DNA from: Sphingopyxis sp.
GTDB lineage: Bacteria > Pseudomonadota > Alphaproteobacteria > Sphingomonadales > Sphingomonadaceae
Length of the DNA stretch: 64,000 nt
Assembly: GCF_016704835.1 (NCBI RefSeq)
Contig: NZ_JADIZJ010000006.1
Span: 186,001-250,000, forward strand
Direction of reading: 5' to 3'
Of this stretch, positions 33,723 through 42,042 are shown one piece after another; the stretch's first letter is position 1; every line of letters starts with the position of its first letter. The translations under genes and the position numbers were made by a program. The notes under the pieces were generated by a model, which did no database searches, had not been told where the DNA came from, and worked only from the letters and a program-made list of their open reading frames with translations.

Positions 33723-35147
33723 ATGGCTTTAGTGCCGGAAATATCGTCGAGCGCTGACCCGGTTGCGATCGAGGGTCAGGGGACGCACGTTGATGCGCCC
33801 GAACTGCGTCTATTTGTCATGGGGCTGTTCTTCATCTTCGGCGGGATAACCAGCCTCAACGATGTGATCATTCCAAAGCTCAAAGAGCTGTTCACGCTCA
33901 ATTTCACGCAAGCGATGCTGGTGCAGTTCTGCTTCTTCACCGCCTATCTGGTGATTGGCATCCCGGGCGCAAATCTGGTGAAGACGATCGGCTATATGCG
34001 CGGCGCGGTCGCGGGGCTGCTTACGATGATGGTCGGCTGCCTGCTCTTCATCCCCGCTTCGCAATATGCGGTTTATGGCCTGTTCCTGTTCGCCTTGTTC
34101 GTGCTCGCAAGCGGCGTAGTGATCGTCCAGGTTGTCGCCAACCCGCTGATCTCGCTGCTCGGTAAGCCCGAAACGGCGCATAGCCGCCTGACCTTTGCTC
34201 AGGCGTTCAATTCGTTGGGAACGACGATCTTTCCAATCGTCGGCTCGATTCTGATCCTCGGCAGCCTCGCTGCCGTGACCGCCGATCAGCTTTCCGGTCT
34301 GGCGCTCGATGCCTATCGCGTGGCCGAGAGCAAGGCGATTATGCATGGCTATCTCGGCATCGCTGCTGCGCTCGCGGTGGTGGCGGCAATCGTTTGGACG
34401 TTCCGCAACAAGTTGCCACACGATACGGCGAGTATGGCAGGAAAAGAACTGGTTCGGCCTCTGCGCTATGCTTTGGGTCTGGCGCTGGTAATCGCAGGCG
34501 CAGTTGTTGCAGCGCAGTTCCATGCCGTCATCGGCCTGTTGCTCATCCTGCTCGCGCCAGTGGTCTGGCTTTATGACAATGATCTTCTGCGGACCCGCCA
34601 GCGCTTCGGTTTTGGAGCTCTGTGCATCTTCCTTTATGTCGGCGCCGAGGTGGCGATCGGATCGCTCATCATCAACTATCTCGCTCTTGATCGGGTGCTT
34701 GGAGAGCCCGAAGCCGTCATTGGCTGGATGGTCGCCATCTACTGGTTCGGCGCGATGATGGGCCGTTTTATTGGCTCGGGATTGATGTATCTCGGCATCA
34801 GCCCGGGCAAACTGCTTGCCTGCGTTGCGGGCGGCGCGATTGCCCTGATCCTCGTGTCGGCGAACACCAGCGGCGGGGTCGCGGCGTATTCGCTGCTGGC
34901 GATCGGTCTCATGAATTCGATCATGTTCCCCACCATCTTCAGCCTTGCCTCTGAAAAGCTTGGTGTCCGCGCAGCCGACGGATCGGGGATCATCAATATT
35001 GCGATCTTTGGCGGCGCTGTGGTTCCGCTCGCGACTGGCGTGCTGGCGGATATCACCGGGAGTCTTGCGATGGCGCTGACGTTACCCGCGCTCTGCTATG
35101 CCATCATCGCGGGGTTTGGCATCTATGCTCGTCGACCGGCCGTCTGA
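33723..35147 (+). CDS. sugar MFS transporter (FucP/GluP type)
   Basis: A 474-residue, 12-helix major facilitator of the fucose/glucose-galactose permease group. Diagnostic parts are F-x-x-G-x-x-x-x-L-N-D at helix 1, Q-V-V-A-N-P-L-I-S-L-L-G in helix 4 and T-F-A-Q-A-F-N-S-L-G-T in helix 5. It should import a hexose by proton symport at the inner membrane; the sugar is not predictable. The ATG has GGGGAGAGAGG just upstream. No sugar catabolic genes or regulator are adjacent. Confidence 0.85.
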   Translation: MALVPEISSSADPVAIEGQGTHVDAPELRLFVMGLFFIFGGITSLNDVIIPKLKELFTLNFTQAMLVQFCFFTAYLVIGIPGANLVKTIGYMRGAVAGLLTMMVGCLLFIPASQYAVYGLFLFALFVLASGVVIVQVVANPLISLLGKPETAHSRLTFAQAFNSLGTTIFPIVGSILILGSLAAVTADQLSGLALDAYRVAESKAIMHGYLGIAAALAVVAAIVWTFRNKLPHDTASMAGKELVRPLRYALGLALVIAGAVVAAQFHAVIGLLLILLAPVVWLYDNDLLRTRQRFGFGALCIFLYVGAEVAIGSLIINYLALDRVLGEPEAVIGWMVAIYWFGAMMGRFIGSGLMYLGISPGKLLACVAGGAIALILVSANTSGGVAAYSLLAIGLMNSIMFPTIFSLASEKLGVRAADGSGIINIAIFGGAVVPLATGVLADITGSLAMALTLPALCYAIIAGFGIYARRPAV

Positions 35148-35222
35148 AACGGCAATGGCCGCGGGTCGGCGCGCTCTGGCGTGCGCTGACCCGCGGCGTC
35201 CCGCCCCCTCGCGGGAAGCTGG

Positions 35223-36365
35223 CTACGCTTTTGCAGGGCCCGCGAGTTCGATGCGGTTGCGGCCGCTGGCTTTTGCTTGGTACAGCGCATCGTCGGCGGC
35301 CTTCAGCGCACCGCGCGTTTCACCATAACCAAAGACATCGGCGACACCCCCCGAGAAGGTGATCTGGCCGAACGGCTCGTCGGTCTTACGATTGATCAGG
35401 CGGCGTTCGGCAAGTCCCTCGCGCGCTTCGTCGAGGCGTTCGGCGGCCTGCGTGGGGGTCAGGCCGCGGAATAGCATGACAAATTCCTCACCGCCATGCC
35501 GCGCGACGTGGCACCGGTCGTCGGAGATGCGCGCCAGCGTGTCGGCTATCGCCTTTATGACGCGGTCGCCCGCCTCATGGCCGTGCAGATCGTTGACCTT
35601 TTTGAACTCGTCGATGTCGCAGAAGGCAACGCTCAGCGGCTCGCATGCCGCGCGGGCTTCCTTGTAGTGGCGTTCGAGCAGGATTTCAAAGGCGCGGCGG
35701 TTGGGCAGACCGGTCAGGAAGTCGAGCTCGGCGTCGCGCTTGGCGCGTTCGAGGCTGCGGCGCAGCGCTTTCGCCTCATCCTCGCTCTTGCGCATATGAT
35801 CCTCGGCCTTGCGCGTTCGCTCCAGCATCACCTTGGCGAGATCCGCGAGGCTGGAGACGATCCGGCCGGTTTTCTGAAGCTGCTCCAGATCGTCGACATG
35901 CTGTTCGAGTTCGGTGCCGTAATCGCTGGTGACCGTCCGCGCTTCCTTGGCGTGGACGTGAAAGGATTCGAGGTTGGTTTCGAGCCGCGTCATCAGTCGG
36001 TCGAGGTCGGCATGATCGGCGGGGGCGGTACTTTGTTCGCCCAGTTCATTGAGCCATTGCTGGGTAATCCCGTCGGGCGAATGCGAGCGGGTGGTGATCT
36101 GGCGCGCCAAATGCGGGTTCATCCCCGAAAAGGCGGCGTGCGCCAGCAGCAGGTTGGCCGGTGATACGTCGAGATCATTATCGACGAGAAATGCCATGAT
36201 CGTGCCGATCAGCTGGTGCCGCGCGAGCTGCGCTAGGTCGCGCGTGCCCCCACTATCGGGCGGCGCATGCCGTCCTGCAGGGGGCGCGCCAAGTGTTCGG
36301 CGTAACCCCAGCCAATCCAGGAGCCGTCCTACCGGCTCGTTCGAAGGTGTCGCGTTGGTGGTCAT
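35223..36365 (-). CDS. GGDEF diguanylate cyclase
   Basis: A 380-residue cytoplasmic protein. A helical N-terminal region of unknown type (about 40-140) leads into a long coiled coil (about 150-212) and a C-terminal GGDEF domain, with the active site as GGEEF at 291-295. The catalytic motif is intact, so it should make c-di-GMP. No clear inhibitory R-x-x-D site precedes it. The sensory input is not recognisable. It is a single gene between the sugar transporter and the D-aminoacylase-like gene. Confidence 0.88.
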   Translation of the reverse strand: MTTNATPSNEPVGRLLDWLGLRRTLGAPPAGRHAPPDSGGTRDLAQLARHQLIGTIMAFLVDNDLDVSPANLLLAHAAFSGMNPHLARQITTRSHSPDGITQQWLNELGEQSTAPADHADLDRLMTRLETNLESFHVHAKEARTVTSDYGTELEQHVDDLEQLQKTGRIVSSLADLAKVMLERTRKAEDHMRKSEDEAKALRRSLERAKRDAELDFLTGLPNRRAFEILLERHYKEARAACEPLSVAFCDIDEFKKVNDLHGHEAGDRVIKAIADTLARISDDRCHVARHGGEEFVMLFRGLTPTQAAERLDEAREGLAERRLINRKTDEPFGQITFSGGVADVFGYGETRGALKAADDALYQAKASGRNRIELAGPAKA

Positions 36366-36488
36366 GCGACAATTAACGGGCCTGGCGCAGTGGATTTAAG
36401 CCCGCGCCGTGGATTTTGCCGCCGAAAACCGTCGATATTGAACTCGCACGGCCAAAGCCTTGTCGAATCAGGTGTTTAGGCAAGCCTG

Positions 36489-38186
36489 CTATTCGCAGCG
36501 GTTCCAGCCAGCACCGCGCACCGCACGCCCCGGCGTCGCGCCGCTGTGTTCGCCGCTGCGCAATACGGCGACGCCGTTGACGAACACATCGCGCATGCCG
36601 ATCGAATATTGATGGGGTTTCTCGAAGGTCGACAGGTCGGCGATTGTCGCAGGGTCAAAGACGACGACGTCGGCGTAATAGCCGGGCTTGAGCGCGCCGC
36701 GATCCTTGATCCCCAGATTCGATGCGGGAAGGGTGGTGAGGCGGTATACCGCCTGCTCCAGCGAGATCAGGTGTTCGTCGCGGACATAGCGCCCGAGCAG
36801 GCGCGCGAAATTGCCATAGGTGCGCGGGTGCGTGCCCGACTTCAGGAATACGCCCTCGGGCGCCTGCGACGAAGCGTCGGAGCCGAAGCTCATCCACGGC
36901 AGCTGCACCTGCTTGCGGACATTATCCTCAGACATCAGGAAATAAACGGTGCCGACGCGCGAGCCGTCTTCCACGACCAGGTCCATTGCGGTTTCCTCGG
37001 ACGACTTGCCGCGCATCACCGCGACTTCAGCCAGCGTCTTGCCGGTAAGCGGTTTGAGCGCTTCGTTCTTGAAGCCCGACAGGATCATCTTGTCGGCGCC
37101 GGCGCCGAAATAGAGATTTTCCCAATCGCTGCCGGGCTTCTTCATTTCGGCTGCGACGCGGGCACGGATCGCGGGATCCTTCAGTCTTTCGATCCACGAT
37201 TCCAGGCCGCCCGCCTGCACCCAGGTTGGCATGGCCGCGTCGAGTCCCGTTGCGCCGGCGGTGTAGGTGTACATGTCGGTGGTGATCCGCTGGCCCGCTG
37301 CACGCGCGGCCTCGATTTTTTTCACCACCGCATCGAGCTTGCCCCAGTTGCTCCGCCCCGCCATCTTGAGGTGATAGATTTCGGCAGGGGCGCCCGAACG
37401 GCGCGAAATTGCGATCAATTCGTCGACGGCCTCCTCCAGCCGGTCGCCTTCGGACCGCATGTGGCTGATATACATGCCGCCACATTTGGCCGCCTCGCTG
37501 GTCAGCGCGACCAGTTCGTCGGTCTCGGCATAGGAACCGGGGGCGTAGATGAGCGAGCTGCCGACGCCCATCGCGCCCTCGTTCATCGCCTGCCGCACCA
37601 GCGCACGCATCCGGGTCAGTTGTGCGGGGGTGGGGTCGACATCGCCTTCGCCCAGCTCATGAACGCGCACCGTCGCCGCGCCGACGAAGCTTGCGACATT
37701 GGTCGAAACGCCACGCTTTTCCAGGTAGCTGAGGTAATCGCCGAGGCTGGTCCATTCGATCGGGAATTTGAGGTCGCCCTGGCGTTCGGTCTCCTGCGCC
37801 TTCATGGTCGGGCTCAGCGGCCCCATCGACCAGCCTTCGCCCATCACCTCCAGCGTCACGCCCTGCCGGACGTCACTCTGGCTTTTGGGGTCAACGATCA
37901 GCGATTCGGTCGCCCAACTGAGCATGTTGATAAACCCCGGCGCTACCGCCATGCCCTTCGCCTGCACTTCGCTTTTCGCCGTTCCGGCGACCTTTCCTAC
38001 GGCGACGATCCGGTCATCCTTGATCGCGACATCGCCGACGACCGGGGGCTGGCCCGATCCGTCGTAAAGAGTGCCACCGCGAATGATCAGGTCATAGGCA
38101 GGCGCCTGCGCGGCAACCGTTGCCGACAGCAGCATCGAACTGCACAGCAGCAACAGGGACGGTGTAAAGCGCCGGGGCAGTGCCAT
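36489..38186 (-). CDS. exported D-aminoacylase-like amidohydrolase with altered metal site
   Basis: A 565-residue protein with a signal peptide (about 1-27) and an N-acyl-D-amino-acid deacylase fold. It keeps the S-H-x-R-S-E (His242), I-Y-H-L-K (His272), G-S-D and H-P-R-x-Y-G-N-F-x-R-x-L-G-R-Y motifs. The first metal motif, normally G-F-I-D-x-H-x-H, is replaced by G-F-I-N-M-L-S-W at 84-91, so both histidines are absent. This recurs in an uncharacterised subfamily. It probably acts on D-amino-acid derivatives in the periplasm, perhaps with one metal. It starts 20 bases after the XRE-cupin regulator, in its operon, and opposite the dgc genes. Confidence 0.82.
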   Translation of the reverse strand: MALPRRFTPSLLLLCSSMLLSATVAAQAPAYDLIIRGGTLYDGSGQPPVVGDVAIKDDRIVAVGKVAGTAKSEVQAKGMAVAPGFINMLSWATESLIVDPKSQSDVRQGVTLEVMGEGWSMGPLSPTMKAQETERQGDLKFPIEWTSLGDYLSYLEKRGVSTNVASFVGAATVRVHELGEGDVDPTPAQLTRMRALVRQAMNEGAMGVGSSLIYAPGSYAETDELVALTSEAAKCGGMYISHMRSEGDRLEEAVDELIAISRRSGAPAEIYHLKMAGRSNWGKLDAVVKKIEAARAAGQRITTDMYTYTAGATGLDAAMPTWVQAGGLESWIERLKDPAIRARVAAEMKKPGSDWENLYFGAGADKMILSGFKNEALKPLTGKTLAEVAVMRGKSSEETAMDLVVEDGSRVGTVYFLMSEDNVRKQVQLPWMSFGSDASSQAPEGVFLKSGTHPRTYGNFARLLGRYVRDEHLISLEQAVYRLTTLPASNLGIKDRGALKPGYYADVVVFDPATIADLSTFEKPHQYSIGMRDVFVNGVAVLRSGEHSGATPGRAVRGAGWNRCE

Positions 38187-38206
38187 AGATTTTCTCCGTA
38201 AAGGGG

Positions 38207-38830
38207 TCAGCCGTGCAGGCTCATCAGCGAATCCATCAGCCCATCGTCGGCGCTCGAACAGACGCCCAGCACCAGCGCCTCGTCAAAGCCGTCGGCGACG
38301 ACATAGGCGTGGCCCATCGACGAATCGAGATAGATGCCCTCACCGGTCTTGAGCGCGACGGGGTCGTAGAACTCCGTGTGAATCTCGATCTCGCCCTCCA
38401 GCACATAGATGAACTCTTCGCCCTGATGGCGGACGAGTTCGCCGAACTCGCTGGCGCTATGTGCGCGGATGCGGGTGATGATCGGGATCATCCGTTTCTG
38501 GCGCAGGTCGGTACACAGATAGTGATAGTCGTAGTTATCGGTGGTGACGCGCACCGCCTGATCCATCGTTCCGACGCTGCGCCGGCCGGTGACGCGCGGC
38601 GCGCTGTCGCTCTGATCCTCGGCAAAAAGGTCCGACATGCGGATGTTCAGTCGCTGGCTGAGCTGTTGCAGCTTGTCGTAGCTCAGTGTCAGCCGGTCAT
38701 GCTCGACCTTCGAGAGTGTCGATACCGGGATGCCCGACTTCGCGCTCATTTCCTTGAGCGTCCAGCCGTTTCGCGAGCGAATGCTCTTCATAACGGTACC
38801 CAATGTGGGCGGGGCCGCACGATCGGCCAT
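38207..38830 (-). CDS. XRE-family regulator with C-terminal cupin
   Basis: A 207-residue regulator. An N-terminal helix-turn-helix (about 10-65) has T-L-K-E-M-S-A-K-S-G-I-P-V-S-T-L-S-K-V-E. A C-terminal cupin domain (about 115-185) has H-Q-G-E-E-F-I-Y-V-L-E-G-E-I-E. Cupin-XRE regulators bind a small metabolite and commonly control amino acid or polyamine catabolism. ATGs at 38830 and 38842 are both possible; the former has GGAA upstream. It is divergent from the first serine hydrolase, and the gap holds a candidate operator whose relative lies before the second unit, so it probably controls the whole cluster. Confidence 0.87.
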   Translation of the reverse strand: MADRAAPPTLGTVMKSIRSRNGWTLKEMSAKSGIPVSTLSKVEHDRLTLSYDKLQQLSQRLNIRMSDLFAEDQSDSAPRVTGRRSVGTMDQAVRVTTDNYDYHYLCTDLRQKRMIPIITRIRAHSASEFGELVRHQGEEFIYVLEGEIEIHTEFYDPVALKTGEGIYLDSSMGHAYVVADGFDEALVLGVCSSADDGLMDSLMSLHG

Positions 38831-38849
38831 CAATATTTCCATTCCATGT

Positions 38850-38896
38850 TTGACAATTTTCTAATCAGGATCATTATGTCCCTACTGGGTTAACAG
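38850..38896 (+). promoter_or_regulatory. candidate promoter/operator 1 of the D-glutamate-peptide cluster
   Basis: TTGACA (38850-38855) lies 17 bases before ATTATG (38873-38878). The spacer contains TTTTCTAATCAGGA. GTCCCTACTGGGTTAACAG (38878-38896) follows. Both parts align with the sequence at 41968-42017 (TTGACA, then TCTGATTAGGA, and separately GTCCTAAGTGGGTTGACAG). It sits between the divergent regulator and serine hydrolase genes. Binding by the XRE-cupin protein is inferred. Confidence 0.6.
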
Positions 38897-38971
38897 ATGT
38901 TGACCCTTGGTAAGGGGTCGCGCGGCTTGCTGCAAGGTCAGACAAGGCGTGCCGGACAAAAGGGGAAAGTG

Positions 38972-40951
38972 ATGCGTTTCATCCGCAAAGCGATGATCGG
39001 GCTGGCGGCGCTCGCCGCGTTGCCGCTGGCGGCGCAGGGGCCGCTGCCCGCGCCAAAGGCAAAGAAAGTCGAAGCCGTCGCGGCGACGGCTCCGGCGGCA
39101 ATGACCAAGCCCGTCACGCTCGATGCCGCCGACCTCGAAGCGTGGATGGACGGCTATCTGCCCTATGCGCTCGAACGCGCACGAATTCCCGGCGCTGTCG
39201 TCGTCGTTGTGCGTGGCGATCAGGTCGTGCTGCAAAAAGGCTATGGCTATGCCGATGTTGCCAAGCGCACTCCGGTGCTGCCCGAAACCACATTATTTCG
39301 ACCGGGATCTGTGTCGAAACTGCTGACTTGGACCGCAGTGATGCAGCAGGTTGAGGCAGGCAAGATCGACCTCGACAAGGATGTGAACGCCTATCTGGAT
39401 TTCAAGATACCGCCTTTCGAGGGCAAACCGATCACGATGCGCAATATCATGACGCACACCGCCGGTTTTGAAGAGTCGGTACGCCTTCTGATCAGCAGCG
39501 ATCCCAAGGCGGTGATGACGCTGAAAGAACAGGCGGCGCTGGCCCTGCCGCAGCGCGTTTTTGCACCGGGGACGACCCCGGCCTACTCCAATTATGCGAC
39601 AGCACTCGCGGGCTATATCGTCGAGCGCGTCAGCGGCGAATCTTTCGACAATTACATCGAAAATCATATCTTTACGCCGCTGGGAATGACCCATTCGACC
39701 TTCCGTCAGCCGCTGCCGGCGCGCCTCGCGCCGCACATGTCGAAAGGCTATCCTGACGTCACCCAAAAGCCCAAGCCGTTCGAGATCGTCATCCCCGGAC
39801 CGGCGGGCAGCCTGTCGGCGAGCGGCGCCGACATGGGCAAATTCATGATCGCGCATCTGAACGATGGCGCAGGGCTGTTGAAGCCCGAAACCGCAAAGCA
39901 GATGCATGATTTCAAGGCACCCGGCGTTGGCCCCCTCAACAGCATGGCGCTCGGGTTCTACGAACAATGGGTCAACGGCCGGCGCGCGATCGCGCATGGC
40001 GGCGACACCGTGTGGTTCCACTCCTATCTGTGGCTGTTCCCCGATTCCGACATCGGCGTCTATGTGTCGATGAACAGCGCCGGGGCAGCCGGTGACGCGG
40101 GTGCAGTGCGGAGCGCCTTGTTCCACAAATTTGCCGATCGTTACCTGCCCGGCGACGACGAGGCGGGGACAGTCGATGCCAAGACCGCAAGCGAACATGC
40201 GCAAATGCTGGTCGGCAATTACGTCAGCAGCCGCGGCTCTTTTACCAATTTCATGAGCCTCCTCGGCCTGCTCGGGCAGGCGAGCGTCACGCTGACCGAG
40301 GATGGCAAGATCAGCTTCCCGGCGCTCGATGGGCTGGGCGCCGGCGCGCGCGACTGGGTCGAGGTCGCTCCCTTTGTATGGCGCGACCGGGGCACCGGCG
40401 AACGCCTCGCCGCCGAGGTCAAGGATGGCCGCGTTGTGCGTTTCAGCGTCGATGCCGGTTCGCCGTTCATGGTGTTCGAGCCGGCCGCGGCGAGCGTCAA
40501 CGCCGGCTGGCTCAACCCGGCGCTGATCGCCGCGCTCGCTATCGTGCTGCTCGCGGCGCTGGCGTGGCCCGTGCGGGCGCTGGTGCGGCGCAGCTTCAAG
40601 TCCGATTTCGCGCTCGAAGGCAAGTCGCGGCGCGCTTATCGCCTATCGCGAATCTTCGCATGGCTCGTGCTCGCGGCGCTGGCGGGATGGCTTGGGTTGA
40701 TCGCGGCGTTTTCGGCCGACATCGGCAGCCTTGGCGGGCCGCTCGACTGGCTGATCCATCTGCTGCGCGTTCTGACCCCGGTGGCGAGCTTCGGCCTGCT
40801 GGCGACCGCTGGCTGGCACCTGTGGCTGACGATCAAGGACAAGCGCCGCTGGACGATGAAGCTGGGTGCGGTGCTGCTCGTACTCGCGGCGCTGCCACTG
40901 GTGTGGGTGACGCTCGTCTTCCACCTTTATGGCTTTGGAATGGTCTATTGA
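38972..40951 (+). CDS. exported serine hydrolase (beta-lactamase/DD-peptidase-like) with C-terminal membrane domain
   Basis: A 659-residue protein with a signal peptide (about 1-22) and a class C beta-lactamase-type hydrolase domain. It has the S-V-S-K nucleophile motif (Ser113, Lys116), Y-S-N at 205-207 and H-G-G at 342-344. A spacer domain follows and then four membrane helices in the last 120 residues. The catalytic set is complete. The family includes D-aminopeptidases, esterases and DD-peptidases; the neighbouring D-glutamate genes favour a D-amino-acid peptide substrate in the periplasm. The ATG at 38972 has AGGGGAAAG upstream; an ATG at 38897 would lie at the promoter itself. Confidence 0.85.
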   Translation: MRFIRKAMIGLAALAALPLAAQGPLPAPKAKKVEAVAATAPAAMTKPVTLDAADLEAWMDGYLPYALERARIPGAVVVVVRGDQVVLQKGYGYADVAKRTPVLPETTLFRPGSVSKLLTWTAVMQQVEAGKIDLDKDVNAYLDFKIPPFEGKPITMRNIMTHTAGFEESVRLLISSDPKAVMTLKEQAALALPQRVFAPGTTPAYSNYATALAGYIVERVSGESFDNYIENHIFTPLGMTHSTFRQPLPARLAPHMSKGYPDVTQKPKPFEIVIPGPAGSLSASGADMGKFMIAHLNDGAGLLKPETAKQMHDFKAPGVGPLNSMALGFYEQWVNGRRAIAHGGDTVWFHSYLWLFPDSDIGVYVSMNSAGAAGDAGAVRSALFHKFADRYLPGDDEAGTVDAKTASEHAQMLVGNYVSSRGSFTNFMSLLGLLGQASVTLTEDGKISFPALDGLGAGARDWVEVAPFVWRDRGTGERLAAEVKDGRVVRFSVDAGSPFMVFEPAAASVNAGWLNPALIAALAIVLLAALAWPVRALVRRSFKSDFALEGKSRRAYRLSRIFAWLVLAALAGWLGLIAAFSADIGSLGGPLDWLIHLLRVLTPVASFGLLATAGWHLWLTIKDKRRWTMKLGAVLLVLAALPLVWVTLVFHLYGFGMVY

Positions 40952-41955
40952 TGGCGACGCAAACGACGCGGGAACTGACGCTCGACCTGCGGGTCGAGCA
41001 TTTTCCCTACCACCAGCCGTTCCGCATATCTGGACATGTTTTTACCGAGACCGCGCTGCTGGTCGCCGAACTGTCCGACGGCACGCATGTCGGGCGCGGC
41101 GAGGGGGCGGGGGTCTATTATCTGGCTGACGACATCGACCATATGATGGCAGAGGCGACGCGAGTGCGCGCGGCGATCGAGGGCGGCGCGACGCGCGCGG
41201 ATTTGCAGCAATTGCTGCCGCCGGGTGGCGCACGCAACGCGCTCGATTGCGCCTATTGGGATCTGCAGGCAAAGCAGACCGGGCGGCCGGTGTGGAAACT
41301 GGCGGGATTGAATCCGCCGCGCGCGCTGCCTTCGACGCTGACGCTTGGTGCTGACAGCGCAAGCAATATGGCGAAGGCGGCGCTGGCGATCGATCCCGAA
41401 GCACCCATCAAGGTCAAGCTGACCGGTGATTTGAGCGACGACATCGCGCGCGTCGTCGCGATCCGCACCGCGCGCCCGCAGGCGTGGATCGGAGTCGATG
41501 CCAACCAGGGGTATGATATCCGCACGCTGGCGGAGTTGTTGCCGGTGCTGGTCCAGACCCGCGTCGCGCAGCTCGAACAGCCGCTGAAGCGCGGGCGCGA
41601 GGCCGATCTCGATGGGTTCAAGCGGCCCTTGCCGTTTGTCGCGGATGAAAGCGCGGTGTCGCTCGCAGATACCGCAACGCTCGTCGGCCGCTTCGACGTC
41701 GTCAACATCAAGCTCGATAAGTGCGGCGGGCTGACCGAAGGGCTGGCGATTGCGCGGCAGGCGCGGCTGCTGGGGCTCGATGTGATGGTCGGCAATATGA
41801 TGGGGACCAGCCTGTCGATGGCGCCGTCGTTCGTCCTCGGCCAGCTTTGCGACATCGTCGATCTCGACGGCCCAACCTTCCTCGCGCGCGATCGCGCGCC
41901 GGGAGTCGAATATCGCGGGGGGATGATCCATTGCCCGGCAGAAATTTGGGGATAA
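40951..41955 (+). CDS. dgcA: DgcA-like N-acetyl-D-glutamate racemase / dipeptide epimerase (enolase superfamily)
   Basis: A 334-residue cytoplasmic enolase-superfamily enzyme of the muconate lactonizing subgroup. It has the catalytic K-V-K at 154-156, metal ligands Asp183, Glu209 and Asp232, and Lys254 in N-I-K-L-D-K. Homologues are annotated as L-Ala-D/L-Glu epimerases. Those paired with DgcN (old DUF1611) are N-acetyl-D-glutamate racemases in D-glutamate catabolism. A DgcN homologue is 3.4 kb downstream in the same cluster, so I favour the racemase role, though an Ala-Glu epimerase is not excluded. The ATG overlaps the previous stop (TGATG). Confidence 0.85.
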   Translation: MATQTTRELTLDLRVEHFPYHQPFRISGHVFTETALLVAELSDGTHVGRGEGAGVYYLADDIDHMMAEATRVRAAIEGGATRADLQQLLPPGGARNALDCAYWDLQAKQTGRPVWKLAGLNPPRALPSTLTLGADSASNMAKAALAIDPEAPIKVKLTGDLSDDIARVVAIRTARPQAWIGVDANQGYDIRTLAELLPVLVQTRVAQLEQPLKRGREADLDGFKRPLPFVADESAVSLADTATLVGRFDVVNIKLDKCGGLTEGLAIARQARLLGLDVMVGNMMGTSLSMAPSFVLGQLCDIVDLDGPTFLARDRAPGVEYRGGMIHCPAEIWG

Positions 41956-41967
41956 ATGATAAAAAAT

Positions 41968-42017
41968 GTCCTAAGTGGGTTGACAGTTCTCTGATTAGGA
42001 CAATAGTCGTCCTATTG
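41968..42017 (+). promoter_or_regulatory. candidate promoter/operator 2 of the D-glutamate-peptide cluster
   Basis: GTCCTAA (41968-41974) precedes TTGACA (41980-41985); 17 bases later is ATAGTC (42003-42008). TAGGAC (41996-42001) and GTCCTA (42009-42014) are an exact inverted repeat with a 7-base spacer, overlapping the candidate -10. The element resembles that at 38850-38896. It precedes the M19 dipeptidase start by 26 bases after a GGGAGG site, so this starts a second transcript. Confidence 0.65.
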
Positions 42018-42042
42018 AAATTTCGTTGAGAGGGAGGCTGGA

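Noticed and set aside
36546..38201. 551-codon plus-strand frame opposite the D-aminoacylase-like gene
   Set aside because: It mirrors a well-conserved gene on the other strand and has no domain or ribosome site.
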